From positions 1-12,729 of the forward strand of contig CAZLLE010000004.1 of assembly GCA_964560425.1 (NCBI GenBank): a stretch of 12,729 nt of DNA. The letters are read 5' to 3'. Positions 1 to 6,953 of the stretch are shown one piece after another. Positions within the stretch are counted from its first letter, which is position 1, and every line of letters begins with the position of its first letter. Made by a program: the position numbers and the translations under genes. Origin of the DNA: CAZLLE01 sp964560425. Lineage in GTDB: Bacteria > Campylobacterota > Campylobacteria > Campylobacterales > QNZT01. A model generated the notes under the pieces. That model was not told the DNA's origin. It did not search any database and was given only the letters and a program-made list of their open reading frames with translations.

Positions 1-243
1 TTTCATCTTCTTGTCTCTATCAATCGCAAGAGCTTCAATTTTCTCATTCTGGTCTTTTAATGCAGATTTTAAAGTAACTATATTAGCTTCTCTTACAACT
101 ACACCTGTTTCAGCTTCCTTTAGATCGCTTTTGAGCATATCTATTGTACTATTTAAAGCTCCTGTTGTGAATGTATGCCATGCAAACATAGCAACCAATG
201 AAGAACCTAGTCCGATAGTTATATAGTTTCCTAACCCAAACAT
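1..243 (-). CDS. Small membrane-anchored coiled-coil protein, spanin-like (3' end outside window)
   Basis: Partial minus-strand gene: the ATG is at 241-243 and 81 codons run off the left edge without a stop. The visible protein starts MFGLGNYITIGLG and has one hydrophobic segment (about residues 5-25). A hydrophilic, heptad-rich stretch follows with many Lys, Glu, Asp and Leu (MLKSDLKEAE, LKSALKDQNEKIEAL), consistent with a coiled coil. A GAGGAG ribosome binding site lies on the minus strand at 251-256, 7 bases before the ATG and inside the end of the upstream gene, whose stop is 1 base away. One N-terminal membrane anchor followed by a periplasmic coiled coil, directly after a holin-like gene, is the layout of a phage inner-membrane spanin. 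That role is inferred from layout, not from a recognised family. It could equally be another small phage or envelope protein. Confidence 0.55.
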   Translation of the reverse strand, partial: MFGLGNYITIGLGSSLVAMFAWHTFTTGALNSTIDMLKSDLKEAETGVVVREANIVTLKSALKDQNEKIEALAIDRDKKMK

Positions 244-244
244 A

Positions 245-496
245 TTATCGCTCCTCTATAGGAATTGTAGAATCTTGTCTAGCTGCACCGTGTGCAAATG
301 CACCAGACGCTACCATGCTTACTACAATAACTATTGTAGCCCAATGAGCATTAATAAATTCTTGAGACACAAACTCACCCAATACTATCTTTGCATCGTC
401 TGGTCGTGTCGCCATAAATGCCAAAAGGGGAGTTATAAAACCAAATACTTTTGTCCTTAAACTTTTATGTATCTTTGTTAATCGTTTTACGTACAT
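245..496 (-). CDS. Small holin-like membrane protein
   Basis: This 83-residue protein has a basic N-terminus (MYVKRLTKIHKSLRTK), a first hydrophobic segment (about residues 17-30, VFGFITPLLAFMA) and a second (about residues 51-70, HWATIVIVVSMVASGAFAHG), ending in a charged tail (IPIEER). Size, two membrane segments and the basic/charged ends resemble phage holins, particularly the small holin-like proteins grouped as DUF7940, but I cannot confirm family membership by eye. An AAGG ribosome binding site lies on the minus strand at 504-507, 7 bases before the ATG. The stop is followed after 1 base by the start of the spanin-like gene, so the pair is probably translationally coupled. If this is a holin it would form the inner-membrane lesion in lysis; no endolysin is visible in the window. 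Confidence 0.6.
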   Translation of the reverse strand: MYVKRLTKIHKSLRTKVFGFITPLLAFMATRPDDAKIVLGEFVSQEFINAHWATIVIVVSMVASGAFAHGAARQDSTIPIEER

Positions 497-574
497 TTTT
501 TTTCCTTATATATTTTTTTATTAACCTGCTTAGATTATTTGCAATAACACTAACTGCCCACCCTTTTTTATCAG

Positions 575-580
575 ATTATA
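575..580 (-). promoter_or_regulatory. Putative -10 box for the holin-like/spanin-like pair
   Basis: Read on the minus strand this is a perfect TATAAT. It lies just after the terminator of the lipoprotein gene and about 80 bases upstream of the holin-like start, so it could drive the two-gene unit separately. No good -35 box is visible, which is common in Campylobacterota promoters. Confidence 0.35.
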
Positions 581-584
581 ACGT

Positions 585-608
585 AAAACCACCTCATTTA
601 TGGGGTGG
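585..608 (-). terminator. Rho-independent terminator of the lipoprotein gene
   Basis: A 7-bp stem pairs 589-595 (CCACCTC) with 602-608 (GGGGTGG), with one G-T pair and a 6-base loop. On the minus strand it is followed by TTTT at 585-588. It starts 4 bases after the stop of the lipoprotein gene. No T tract follows on the plus strand, so it works in one direction. Confidence 0.6.
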
Positions 609-612
609 AGTA

Positions 613-1143
613 TCAATTGAGTTCTAGTTCTAAATCTTTTGGATTATTTAAGAAGTTTACTTTTGTAACTTTTAGATTATCCAAAGATACTACCATTATT
701 CTTAGTTCATATTTTTCATTTTTAAACTTTTTTGATTCCTCTTCATCTTTAATCAATAGTACAGGGTACTCATTTTTTTGTAGATCAGGAATAGCTACAT
801 ACTCTGCTATCAATGAAGGCATTTTATGAATATCTGCAACAAATAGAATATTATTTGAACTCAAATAATCTTTTGGTTTTGTATGCAAGTAGTCATTCAT
901 TGTGTGACCTGTTGCTTTTTTAAATACAAAAATAACTTTTTTTGTATCTTTTGATAGTGAGTGTGGTTTGTCAAATTGATCATTAAATGTAAAGATATCC
1001 ATGTTTTCAGATATTGTGATTGCATCCGATACTTTTCCCTCTGTGATTACCTCTGACTTTAGATCTATATTTTCATCTTTTGCATTACAACCGCTAAATA
1101 TAAAAATGATACTTAAAATTGTCCCTAATAATATTTTTTTCAT
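613..1143 (-). CDS. Lipoprotein with possible thioredoxin-like fold, no CxxC
   Basis: The 176-residue product starts with a lipoprotein signal: basic MKK, a hydrophobic core and a lipobox FSGC with the acylated cysteine at residue 19. The mature part looks like a degraded peroxiredoxin/thioredoxin-type protein: MDIFTFNDQFDKPHSL resembles the 'target protein/acceptor' start of such domains, followed by a strand (KKVIFVFKKATG), then NNILFVADIHKMP and YPVLLIKDEEES. The usual CxxC is absent, with KKATGHT at the expected place, so redox activity is unlikely. The only cysteine is the lipidated one. I do not recognise a specific family and the fold is inferred. A GAAGGAG ribosome binding site lies 7 bases upstream of the ATG inside a palindrome (1151-1173). 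The gene is divergent from its right neighbour and has its own terminator. Confidence 0.8.
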   Translation of the reverse strand: MKKILLGTILSIIFIFSGCNAKDENIDLKSEVITEGKVSDAITISENMDIFTFNDQFDKPHSLSKDTKKVIFVFKKATGHTMNDYLHTKPKDYLSSNNILFVADIHKMPSLIAEYVAIPDLQKNEYPVLLIKDEEESKKFKNEKYELRIMVVSLDNLKVTKVNFLNNPKDLELELN

Positions 1144-1150
1144 GTGAAAA

Positions 1151-1173
1151 ACTCCTTCTTTTTAATAAGGAGT
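1151..1173 (-). promoter_or_regulatory. Perfect 7-bp inverted repeat covering the ribosome binding site
   Basis: ACTCCTT (1151-1157) and AAGGAGT (1167-1173) are exact inverted repeats with a 9-base spacer. On the minus strand the 3' arm is the Shine-Dalgarno sequence of the lipoprotein gene, so a transcript starting upstream of 1173 could hide its own ribosome binding site in a hairpin. A TAAAAT box (minus strand, 1175-1180) would start transcription inside the palindrome; in that case it is more likely a protein-binding site or chance. Confidence 0.35.
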
Positions 1174-1265
1174 GATTTTATCCTAAATAAATAAAATTTC
1201 CTTATAAAATTTACAATTTATAATAATATTTTTTTTCTCGGCTCTTTTTTCAAGTAAAATTTTAT

Positions 1266-1279
1266 TATGATTAGATAAT
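1266..1279 (+). promoter_or_regulatory. Putative -10 region of the DUF3137-like gene/hemD unit
   Basis: Two overlapping candidates, TATGAT (1266-1271) and GATAAT (1274-1279), follow a T-rich stretch and precede the first gene by 20-35 bases. The 121-bp divergent gap is very AT-rich, so the assignment is tentative. The ribosome binding site AAGAGGAG is at 1288-1295. Confidence 0.3.
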
Positions 1280-1300
1280 TTTTTTTTAAGAGGAGTTTTT

Positions 1301-2230
1301 ATGTTCTTTTCATTTTTTATTAAATCGTTTCTAATTATTTCATTTGCTGCTGTGAGTACATATGGTTCGGGGGGAAGTAGTTCAGTTGAAAGTCTATATG
1401 AAAAAACTCTAAAACCATATTATGAATCTATTAAAGAGCATAAAGAGTTTGCCAAAAAGAGAAAGACAGCTTATATTATCTCTGCCATCTTGGCTGTTAT
1501 AGTATTTGCAATTTTTGCAAAATACTTTAAAGGTCCCGGTGTTGTTGTTGCTCTAGTTATGTGTGTAGCGGGGTATCTATATCTAAAAGGGCTAAACTCT
1601 CCTGTAGGTGTATATGAAAAGCTTTATAAGTCTAATATAATTTCTCCCATATCTTATGAACGAGGGGGATATAAATTTAAGGATAGTAAATTTACTCAAT
1701 ATGATGTAGATCAAACAAATATTTTTAGACCAACTATTGAACTTTTTGAATCAGAAGATATTTATGAGAAAGATGGTGTGAGGGTTGGTTGGATTGATAT
1801 TGAGTTTAATACTAAAGAGAATGCCTCAGTTGAGAGGTTTGCTGAAAATGTATTTACTGGATTTTTGATAGAGATTGATGTCAAAACTAATAGTAATGGT
1901 GTTCTTATATCCCAAAAGTTAAAAGATGTTGTTGCTGATATGGATGTAGAAATGGCATCTTTTTTTGCAAAAGGGAAGAGAGGTTCAATGTATCATGGTT
2001 TTGAACTGTATGACTTTGTAGATGATAAAGATATAAATAGAGTGAAAAAATTTGCTAACAAAGAGATTGCTTTCTCTTTTAGAAATTCGCGTAGTAAAGT
2101 TTATATTGCACTTTATAAAAAAATTAATCCTCTCAATATTCATATATTTAGTAATTTTGATATTGATAAAGCTAGAGGTTATGCAGATTTTTTTAAAGAG
2201 ATAGATGAGTTGGTACATGTCTTCAGATAA
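1301..2230 (+). CDS. DUF3137-like membrane protein
   Basis: This 309-residue protein has a hydrophobic N-terminus that could be a signal peptide (residues 1-22), a charged helix (KTLKPYYESIKEHKEFAKKRK, about 35-55) and two membrane segments (about 57-75 and 79-97). A soluble C-terminal domain of about 200 residues follows. That domain contains FRPTIELFESEDIYEKDGV, a variant of the pattern where DUF3137 proteins have an 'S.ly..D.v.G' stretch, then VFTGFLIEID, then a region ending in YADFFKEIDELVHVF. I assign DUF3137 from this overall layout with moderate confidence; the family has no established function. The strong AAGAGGAG ribosome binding site 5 bases before the ATG fixes the start. The end overlaps hemD, so the two are co-expressed, though nothing suggests a role in heme synthesis. 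Confidence 0.75.
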   Translation: MFFSFFIKSFLIISFAAVSTYGSGGSSSVESLYEKTLKPYYESIKEHKEFAKKRKTAYIISAILAVIVFAIFAKYFKGPGVVVALVMCVAGYLYLKGLNSPVGVYEKLYKSNIISPISYERGGYKFKDSKFTQYDVDQTNIFRPTIELFESEDIYEKDGVRVGWIDIEFNTKENASVERFAENVFTGFLIEIDVKTNSNGVLISQKLKDVVADMDVEMASFFAKGKRGSMYHGFELYDFVDDKDINRVKKFANKEIAFSFRNSRSKVYIALYKKINPLNIHIFSNFDIDKARGYADFFKEIDELVHVFR

Positions 2231-2870
2231 TATATATATTTTGAGTGAGAAAAAATTTGATGGAGCAAAAAATTTGCCTGTTATTCAAATTAAATTTATT
2301 AATCCCTCAAAAATGAATAAACTTTCCCAATATGAGGCTTTGGTTTTTAGCTCTAAAAATGGAGTAGAAGCACTTAATAGTATTGATAAAAGTTGGAAAG
2401 ATATACCTAGTTACTCTATTGGAAGTGGAACTTCAGGTATATTAAAAAATTTGGGTGCTAATTTGGTCTATAGTGCAAAAAGTTCATATGGAGATGATTT
2501 TGCAAATGAGATTACTCAAATGCTAAAAGGTAAAAGAGTTCTTTTTTGTAGAGCTAAAGTGGTAACATCCTCTTTAAATCAAATTTTATTAGATGCGGGT
2601 GTATTGTTAGATGAGATTGTTATTTATGAAACAATATGTGGAAATTGTGATGATTTAGTAGCTCCACCACTAAATTCAACCATCATTTTTTCTTCACCAT
2701 CAACTATAAAATGTTTTTTCAAATGTTTTAATTGGGATGAGAGTTATAGGGCAATTGTGATTGGTACGAGAACGGCTTCTTATATGCCAAAAAATATAGT
2801 TTATGATATGTCAAATGAGCAAAATATTGACTCATGTATTAAATTGGCAAAACAAGATATACTTAAGTAA
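2217..2870 (+). CDS. hemD: Uroporphyrinogen-III synthase
   Basis: HemD closes and rearranges hydroxymethylbilane to uroporphyrinogen III in tetrapyrrole (heme, siroheme) synthesis in the cytosol. The protein shows the weakly conserved two-domain pattern of the family: N-terminal IYILSEKKF, ALVFSSKNGVEAL, then YSIGSGTSGILKNLG and YGDDFANEI of the hinge region, GKRVLFCRA, LLDEIVIYET, IIFSSPSTIKCFF and AIVIGTRTA near the C-terminus. Length is 217 residues from 2217, slightly short but normal for Campylobacterota. An upstream in-frame ATG at 2205 is also possible (221 residues, AAAGAG 4 bases before it). I prefer 2217 because homologues begin close to the IYILS strand. Either start overlaps the preceding gene (14 or 26 bp), indicating translational coupling. 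Confidence 0.82.
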   Translation: MSSDNIYILSEKKFDGAKNLPVIQIKFINPSKMNKLSQYEALVFSSKNGVEALNSIDKSWKDIPSYSIGSGTSGILKNLGANLVYSAKSSYGDDFANEITQMLKGKRVLFCRAKVVTSSLNQILLDAGVLLDEIVIYETICGNCDDLVAPPLNSTIIFSSPSTIKCFFKCFNWDESYRAIVIGTRTASYMPKNIVYDMSNEQNIDSCIKLAKQDILK

Positions 2871-2878
2871 AAAGTGAC

Positions 2879-2884
2879 TATAAT
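2879..2884 (+). promoter_or_regulatory. -10 box of the 6S RNA (and possibly the purD unit)
   Basis: Perfect TATAAT starting 8 bases after the hemD stop. It predicts a transcription start near 2891, just before the folded RNA. No convincing -35 box is present. Confidence 0.6.
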
Positions 2885-2890
2885 TTTACT

Positions 2891-3105
2891 AGCACCCGAT
2901 AACTATCGGGTACTATCCTGAGTGGTGCGATGACCATATAACGAGGGTCCAACATTGTACTTGTACATGGAATTTGTACGCTTTTGGTGTGCAGCGGTCT
3001 CTTAAGTGCCTAGGCATGAGATTGCTCCTAAAAAAAGGGTCATTCCTAATTTTTGAGCTTATAAGGGCTTACATCTAAAATGGAACGCTCACTTGGGATT
3101 ATTCT
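2891..3105 (+). ncRNA. ssrS: 6S RNA (purD-leader type)
   Basis: The 260-bp hemD-purD gap holds a long rod-like RNA fold. A closing stem pairs 2915-2924 with 3090-3099 (10 bp with two G-T pairs) and continues as 2927-2929 with 3086-3088. A large central bubble (2930-2968 against 3047-3085) follows. The apical arm is then built from 2969-2973/3042-3046, 2981-2985/3033-3037 and 2994-3001/3018-3025, ending in a loop around TGCCTAGGCA. A long helix, an open central bubble that mimics promoter DNA and a capped apical arm is the 6S RNA design, which binds the RNA polymerase housekeeping holoenzyme and controls transcription in stationary phase. In Campylobacterota 6S RNA has been reported upstream of purD (once described as the purD motif). 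A 7-bp hairpin (2894-2911) precedes the closing stem. Ends are estimated. Confidence 0.75.
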
Positions 3106-3137
3106 TAACTGTTTAAAAAATCGGAGATAATTTTTAT

Positions 3138-4406
3138 ATGAATGTTTTAATAATCGGTAGTGGTGGAAGAGAGTGCTCTATAGGTTTAGCACTTTCTCGT
3201 GATGATAAGGTTTCCAAAATTTATTTTGCTCCTGGAAATGGTGCTACGGATGTTATTGGTGAAAATATTGATATAAAAGATTATAACGATTTAGCCGACT
3301 TTGCAATTGAATCTGATATAGGATTGACAATTGTAGGACCTGAAGCTCCTTTGGTTGATGGTGTGGTTGATCTTTTTAAATCTAAAGGGTTAACTATTTT
3401 TGGTTCATCTAAAGCTGCAAGTCAGTTAGAGGGTTCCAAGATTTTTATGAAAAACTTTCTTTCTAAGTATAATATTCCAACAGCAGCATATATCGAAACA
3501 AATGAGTTAACAAAGGCAGAAGCTTTTATTGATAGCATGAATGAGCCTATTGTTGTAAAAGCTGATGGTCTTTGTGGTGGTAAGGGTGTAATTATTGCTC
3601 AGAGTAAAGCTGAAGCAAAAGAGGCTGCAAAAGAGATGCTTAGCGGTGAGAGTTTTGGTGATGCTGGTACTTCTATTGTTATTGAGGAGTTTTTAGATGG
3701 ATATGAACTCTCTTTATTTGCTATTTGTGATGGGGATAATTACAAAATTTTACCAGCAGCACAAGATCATAAACGACTCTTAAACAATGATCAAGGTCCA
3801 AATACAGGTGGTATGGGAGCATATGCACCAACACCTCTAATTGATGATGCTCTATATGAAGAGATCAATAAGTTAGTTGTTGAGCCAACGCTAGAAGGTA
3901 TGAAGGCTGAGGGTATGCCTTATGAAGGTGTCCTTTTTATCGGTCTTATGATTGTTGATGGGAAAGTAAAAGTTCTTGAATATAATGTTCGTTTTGGTGA
4001 TCCTGAATGTGAAATTTTGATGCCTTTGATTAAAAGTAGTCCATTTGATCTATTTTATAAGGCAGCAACTCATGATCTAAAATCTTTAAATATAGAGATT
4101 TCAGATAAATATGCTGTTTGTGTTGTTATGGCTAGTAAAGATTACCCTTATAAAAGCTCTATGCCTGCTGAAATTGTAATAGATGAGATTGTTCATGATG
4201 AGCTAAAAGAGAAAACACATATCTCTTATGCTGGGGTAAGTAAAGAGGATGGTAAACTATTTGCAACTGGTGGTAGAGTGTTGCTTTGTATCGGAGTGGG
4301 TGATACTATTCAAGAAGCAAGAGATCTAGCTTATATGCTTTGTGGGCAGGTTCATTTTGCAGGTAAACACTTTAGACAAGATATCGCATATCAAGCCCTG
4401 TCATGA
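3138..4406 (+). CDS. purD: Phosphoribosylamine-glycine ligase (GAR synthetase)
   Basis: PurD joins phosphoribosylamine and glycine using ATP in the second step of de novo purine synthesis. The 422-residue length is normal. The N-terminal nucleotide-fold motif reads GSGGREC at residues 7-13, followed by APGNGAT. The ATP-grasp domain has the GSKIFMKNFL lead-in, the ATP-binding VKADGLCGGKGV (Lys141 and the Gly-rich loop) and the signature RFGDPECE (residues 285-292). The usual GGREH has Cys in place of His. A GGAG ribosome binding site is at 3123-3126. No terminator separates the gene from the 6S RNA, so purD may be transcribed by read-through from the 6S promoter. The stop overlaps the next start by 4 bases (ATGA). 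Confidence 0.96.
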   Translation: MNVLIIGSGGRECSIGLALSRDDKVSKIYFAPGNGATDVIGENIDIKDYNDLADFAIESDIGLTIVGPEAPLVDGVVDLFKSKGLTIFGSSKAASQLEGSKIFMKNFLSKYNIPTAAYIETNELTKAEAFIDSMNEPIVVKADGLCGGKGVIIAQSKAEAKEAAKEMLSGESFGDAGTSIVIEEFLDGYELSLFAICDGDNYKILPAAQDHKRLLNNDQGPNTGGMGAYAPTPLIDDALYEEINKLVVEPTLEGMKAEGMPYEGVLFIGLMIVDGKVKVLEYNVRFGDPECEILMPLIKSSPFDLFYKAATHDLKSLNIEISDKYAVCVVMASKDYPYKSSMPAEIVIDEIVHDELKEKTHISYAGVSKEDGKLFATGGRVLLCIGVGDTIQEARDLAYMLCGQVHFAGKHFRQDIAYQALS

Positions 4407-4855
4407 ATAGTGAAGATTTAGAAAAAAGATTATCAGAAGATAATTTAAAATTGACATCTATAAATAAGAGAGCATACGCTTTTTTTATAGATGATTTTAT
4501 TATCTCTATTCTTTTTGTTATTATGTTTTGGGATCAGTTTAAGACTCTTGAAAGTACAGAATCGATGGTTCTTTTTATGAATTCACTATTTGTATATATC
4601 ATGATTGTTAAAACACTTTATCAAACTATTTTTCTCTCATTATATGGTGCTACGCTAGGTAAAATGGCTCTTAAAATGCATGTGATTGATACAGAATATT
4701 TAGGTAAACCGTCATTTCTAGAAGCACTGTTAAGATCTATTATGCGTATTGTTAGTGAAGCTCTGTTTTATGTTGGTTTTTTATCTGCTAATTTTAATAA
4801 TTTGCGTCAAACTTGGCATGATAAGTTTGGTAAAACTTTAGTTGTAGATGACTAA
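4403..4855 (+). CDS. RDD-family membrane protein
   Basis: This 150-residue integral membrane protein carries the family hallmarks: NKRAYAFFIDD with the Arg and the two Asp that name the family (about residues 21-31), then GATLGKMALKMHVID, and at the C-terminus a conserved WHDKFGKTLVV. About three membrane segments are visible (residues 27-43, 52-75 and 108-130). RDD proteins are widespread and mostly of unknown role; some have been linked to ion or small-molecule transport. An RDD gene next to purD and lptD is a recurring arrangement in Campylobacterota, which makes the assignment stronger but does not reveal a function. It overlaps purD by 4 bp and lptD by 8 bp. Confidence 0.88.
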   Translation: MNSEDLEKRLSEDNLKLTSINKRAYAFFIDDFIISILFVIMFWDQFKTLESTESMVLFMNSLFVYIMIVKTLYQTIFLSLYGATLGKMALKMHVIDTEYLGKPSFLEALLRSIMRIVSEALFYVGFLSANFNNLRQTWHDKFGKTLVVDD

Positions 4856-6953
4856 AGGGTTAATATTTCCACTTCTTCTTCTCTCTTCTCTTATGGGAAA
4901 AGAGAGTTTAGTCAAAAATTATACACTTCTAGCCAATGAAGTATCTGCCAAAGATAGTATGGTTGAGGCAAAAAATGATGTTTTAATCTACTCAGATAAT
5001 ATAACATTTAGAGCAGATCGTGCTATCTATAATAGAGCAACTCACGATCTAGAACTTTTTGGTGATGTTGATCTCTATATGGAGGGTAAATTTTCTTCTC
5101 GTTTAGAGTATCTTAAATTTAATCTTGAAACAAAAAAATATAGTAGTGATGATCTGTTTTTGTTTGAAAATGATAGTGATTTATGGTTTAAAAGTAAAAA
5201 GATTACCTCTGCATCTGATGTTTTTAAATTAAAAAAGGCAACGATATCAAGTTGTAATAGAGTAGATCCTGAATGGAAGATGCTATTTTCTACAGGTTAC
5301 TATAATAAAAAAGATCAATTTGTATCTTTATATAATCCAACTCTATATATTGGTGGTGTTCCTATTTTGTATCTTCCATGGATTGGTTTTCCTACAGGGA
5401 AGGAGCGTCGCACGGGATTATTAAAACCTATTTTTGGTTTTGAAAATAGTGAAAATATATTTTTTGTACAACCTTTTTATATAGCAAATGAGGATAATTG
5501 GGATTTAGAAATTAATCCTCAAATTAGGTTAAATAGAGGTATTGGATTATATTCTAAATTTCGTTTTGTAGATACTAATCACTCTTTTGGTTCTGTTGGA
5601 TTTGGAGTATTTAAAGATAAGAGAGAGTATGCTCAAGAAAATAATTTAAAAAATAGCACTCATAGTGGTTTTGAGATCAATTATCAAAGTAGAGGGCTAT
5701 TGACTAGTTATTTACATAGTAATAAGTTTAATGATGGTTTATTAATAGATTTTCACTATCTTAATGATGTAGATTATTTGAATATGCACCACAATGGTAG
5801 AAATGCTATGAGTAAATTGGTCACTTCTAAAGCTAACTATTACATTAGTGGAGATTATGATTATTTGGGGCTGTATGCAAAATATTTTATTGATACTGAA
5901 AAAATTGATAATGATAGCACTCTTCAAACTCTTCCATCTTTGCAATATCATAGATTTTCTGATGATGCTAAATTTGAAAATATCTTATACTCTTTTGATT
6001 ATAAATATAAAAATAACTATAGACGAGATGGATTGACTGCAACTCAACATGAAGTTTCAATTCCCATTACTTTTCATTTTAATTTTCTTAATGATTATCT
6101 AAATTTTGTTGCTTCGGAAAATTTATATTATTCACGGGTAAATTATTCCAATCATAATAGTAGCTCTTTGATAGAAAATGCAGACTATTTTAGTAATTAT
6201 CATAAACTATCATTAAGCTCAGATTTGACGAAAGAGTATAGTGATTATATCCATAACATGCAACTCAATGTAGATTTTATTGCTCCTAGTTTTGAGAGGA
6301 GAGATGGTTATATTGCCGATTTTATACCTTTTAATCTAGAGAAAAAGAGTCTAAAATTTCAATTAAATGAGTATTTTTATAGAAAAGATGGGTTTGATTT
6401 TTTTACACATCGTCTCAATCAGATACTATTTTTGGATAAAACTCTATATAAGTATGGTGATTTAGAAAATCAAGTAATTTATAAGTTTTCCAAAGATTTT
6501 ATTGCCAACAATACAATTTTTTATTCACATGAATATGATAGATTAAGAAAGTTACAAACAGGACTCTCTTATAATAGCGACAGTTATGATTTGAAGTTTA
6601 ATCATACTTATCAATATTATCCATATCAAAAAAATGCCAATTTTGTTACACTATCTTTAGATCGTAAGATAGATGATAAATATGATATGTTTGGCTCTTT
6701 TGATTATGATTTTGAAGAGAGTTTTACAAAAGAGTGGCAACTAGGCTTGAGTATGAAAAAAAAGTGTTGGGAGTACTCTATTCGTTATAAAGAGAGTGTA
6801 ACTCCTAGTTTGACTACTCTTGGTGCGGAGTCCTTTATTAGAAGATCAGTAAGATTAGACTTTAGATTATCTCCTATTGGAGGAGTTACTTATGAGTATA
6901 ATAGAAATAGGTTATTAGAAGATGAAACTGAATTTAAGGATGGTAGAAAATGA
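4848..6953 (+). CDS. lptD: LPS-assembly outer membrane protein LptD
   Basis: LptD is the outer-membrane barrel that, with LptE, inserts lipopolysaccharide into the outer leaflet. The 701-residue protein has an N-terminal signal peptide (KGLIFPLLLLSSLMG). A periplasmic OstA/LptA-like jellyroll follows (about residues 25-130; NEVSAKDSMVEAKNDVLIYSDN, FRADRAIYNRATHDLELFGDV). The family-typical ATISSCNRVDPEW and VPILYLPWIGFPTGKERRTGLLKP stretches lead into a long Tyr/Asn/Asp-rich beta barrel. Only two cysteines are seen, Cys136 in the periplasmic domain and Cys640 near the C-terminus (KKKCWEY), so at most one inter-domain disulfide can form, whereas E. coli has four cysteines. No clear ribosome binding site precedes the ATG, which overlaps the RDD gene end by 8 bp; reinitiation is likely. 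No LptE is visible here. Confidence 0.93.
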   Translation: MTKGLIFPLLLLSSLMGKESLVKNYTLLANEVSAKDSMVEAKNDVLIYSDNITFRADRAIYNRATHDLELFGDVDLYMEGKFSSRLEYLKFNLETKKYSSDDLFLFENDSDLWFKSKKITSASDVFKLKKATISSCNRVDPEWKMLFSTGYYNKKDQFVSLYNPTLYIGGVPILYLPWIGFPTGKERRTGLLKPIFGFENSENIFFVQPFYIANEDNWDLEINPQIRLNRGIGLYSKFRFVDTNHSFGSVGFGVFKDKREYAQENNLKNSTHSGFEINYQSRGLLTSYLHSNKFNDGLLIDFHYLNDVDYLNMHHNGRNAMSKLVTSKANYYISGDYDYLGLYAKYFIDTEKIDNDSTLQTLPSLQYHRFSDDAKFENILYSFDYKYKNNYRRDGLTATQHEVSIPITFHFNFLNDYLNFVASENLYYSRVNYSNHNSSSLIENADYFSNYHKLSLSSDLTKEYSDYIHNMQLNVDFIAPSFERRDGYIADFIPFNLEKKSLKFQLNEYFYRKDGFDFFTHRLNQILFLDKTLYKYGDLENQVIYKFSKDFIANNTIFYSHEYDRLRKLQTGLSYNSDSYDLKFNHTYQYYPYQKNANFVTLSLDRKIDDKYDMFGSFDYDFEESFTKEWQLGLSMKKKCWEYSIRYKESVTPSLTTLGAESFIRRSVRLDFRLSPIGGVTYEYNRNRLLEDETEFKDGRK

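Noticed and set aside
11..226. A 71-codon plus-strand reading frame at the left edge.
   Set aside because: It is antisense to the better supported spanin-like gene, which has a good ribosome binding site and coupled neighbour.
2894..2911. Hairpin ACCCGAT/ATCGGGT as a terminator of hemD.
   Set aside because: It is followed by TACTATCCTG, not a T tract, and lies after the TATAAT box, so it is more likely the 5' end of the 6S transcript.
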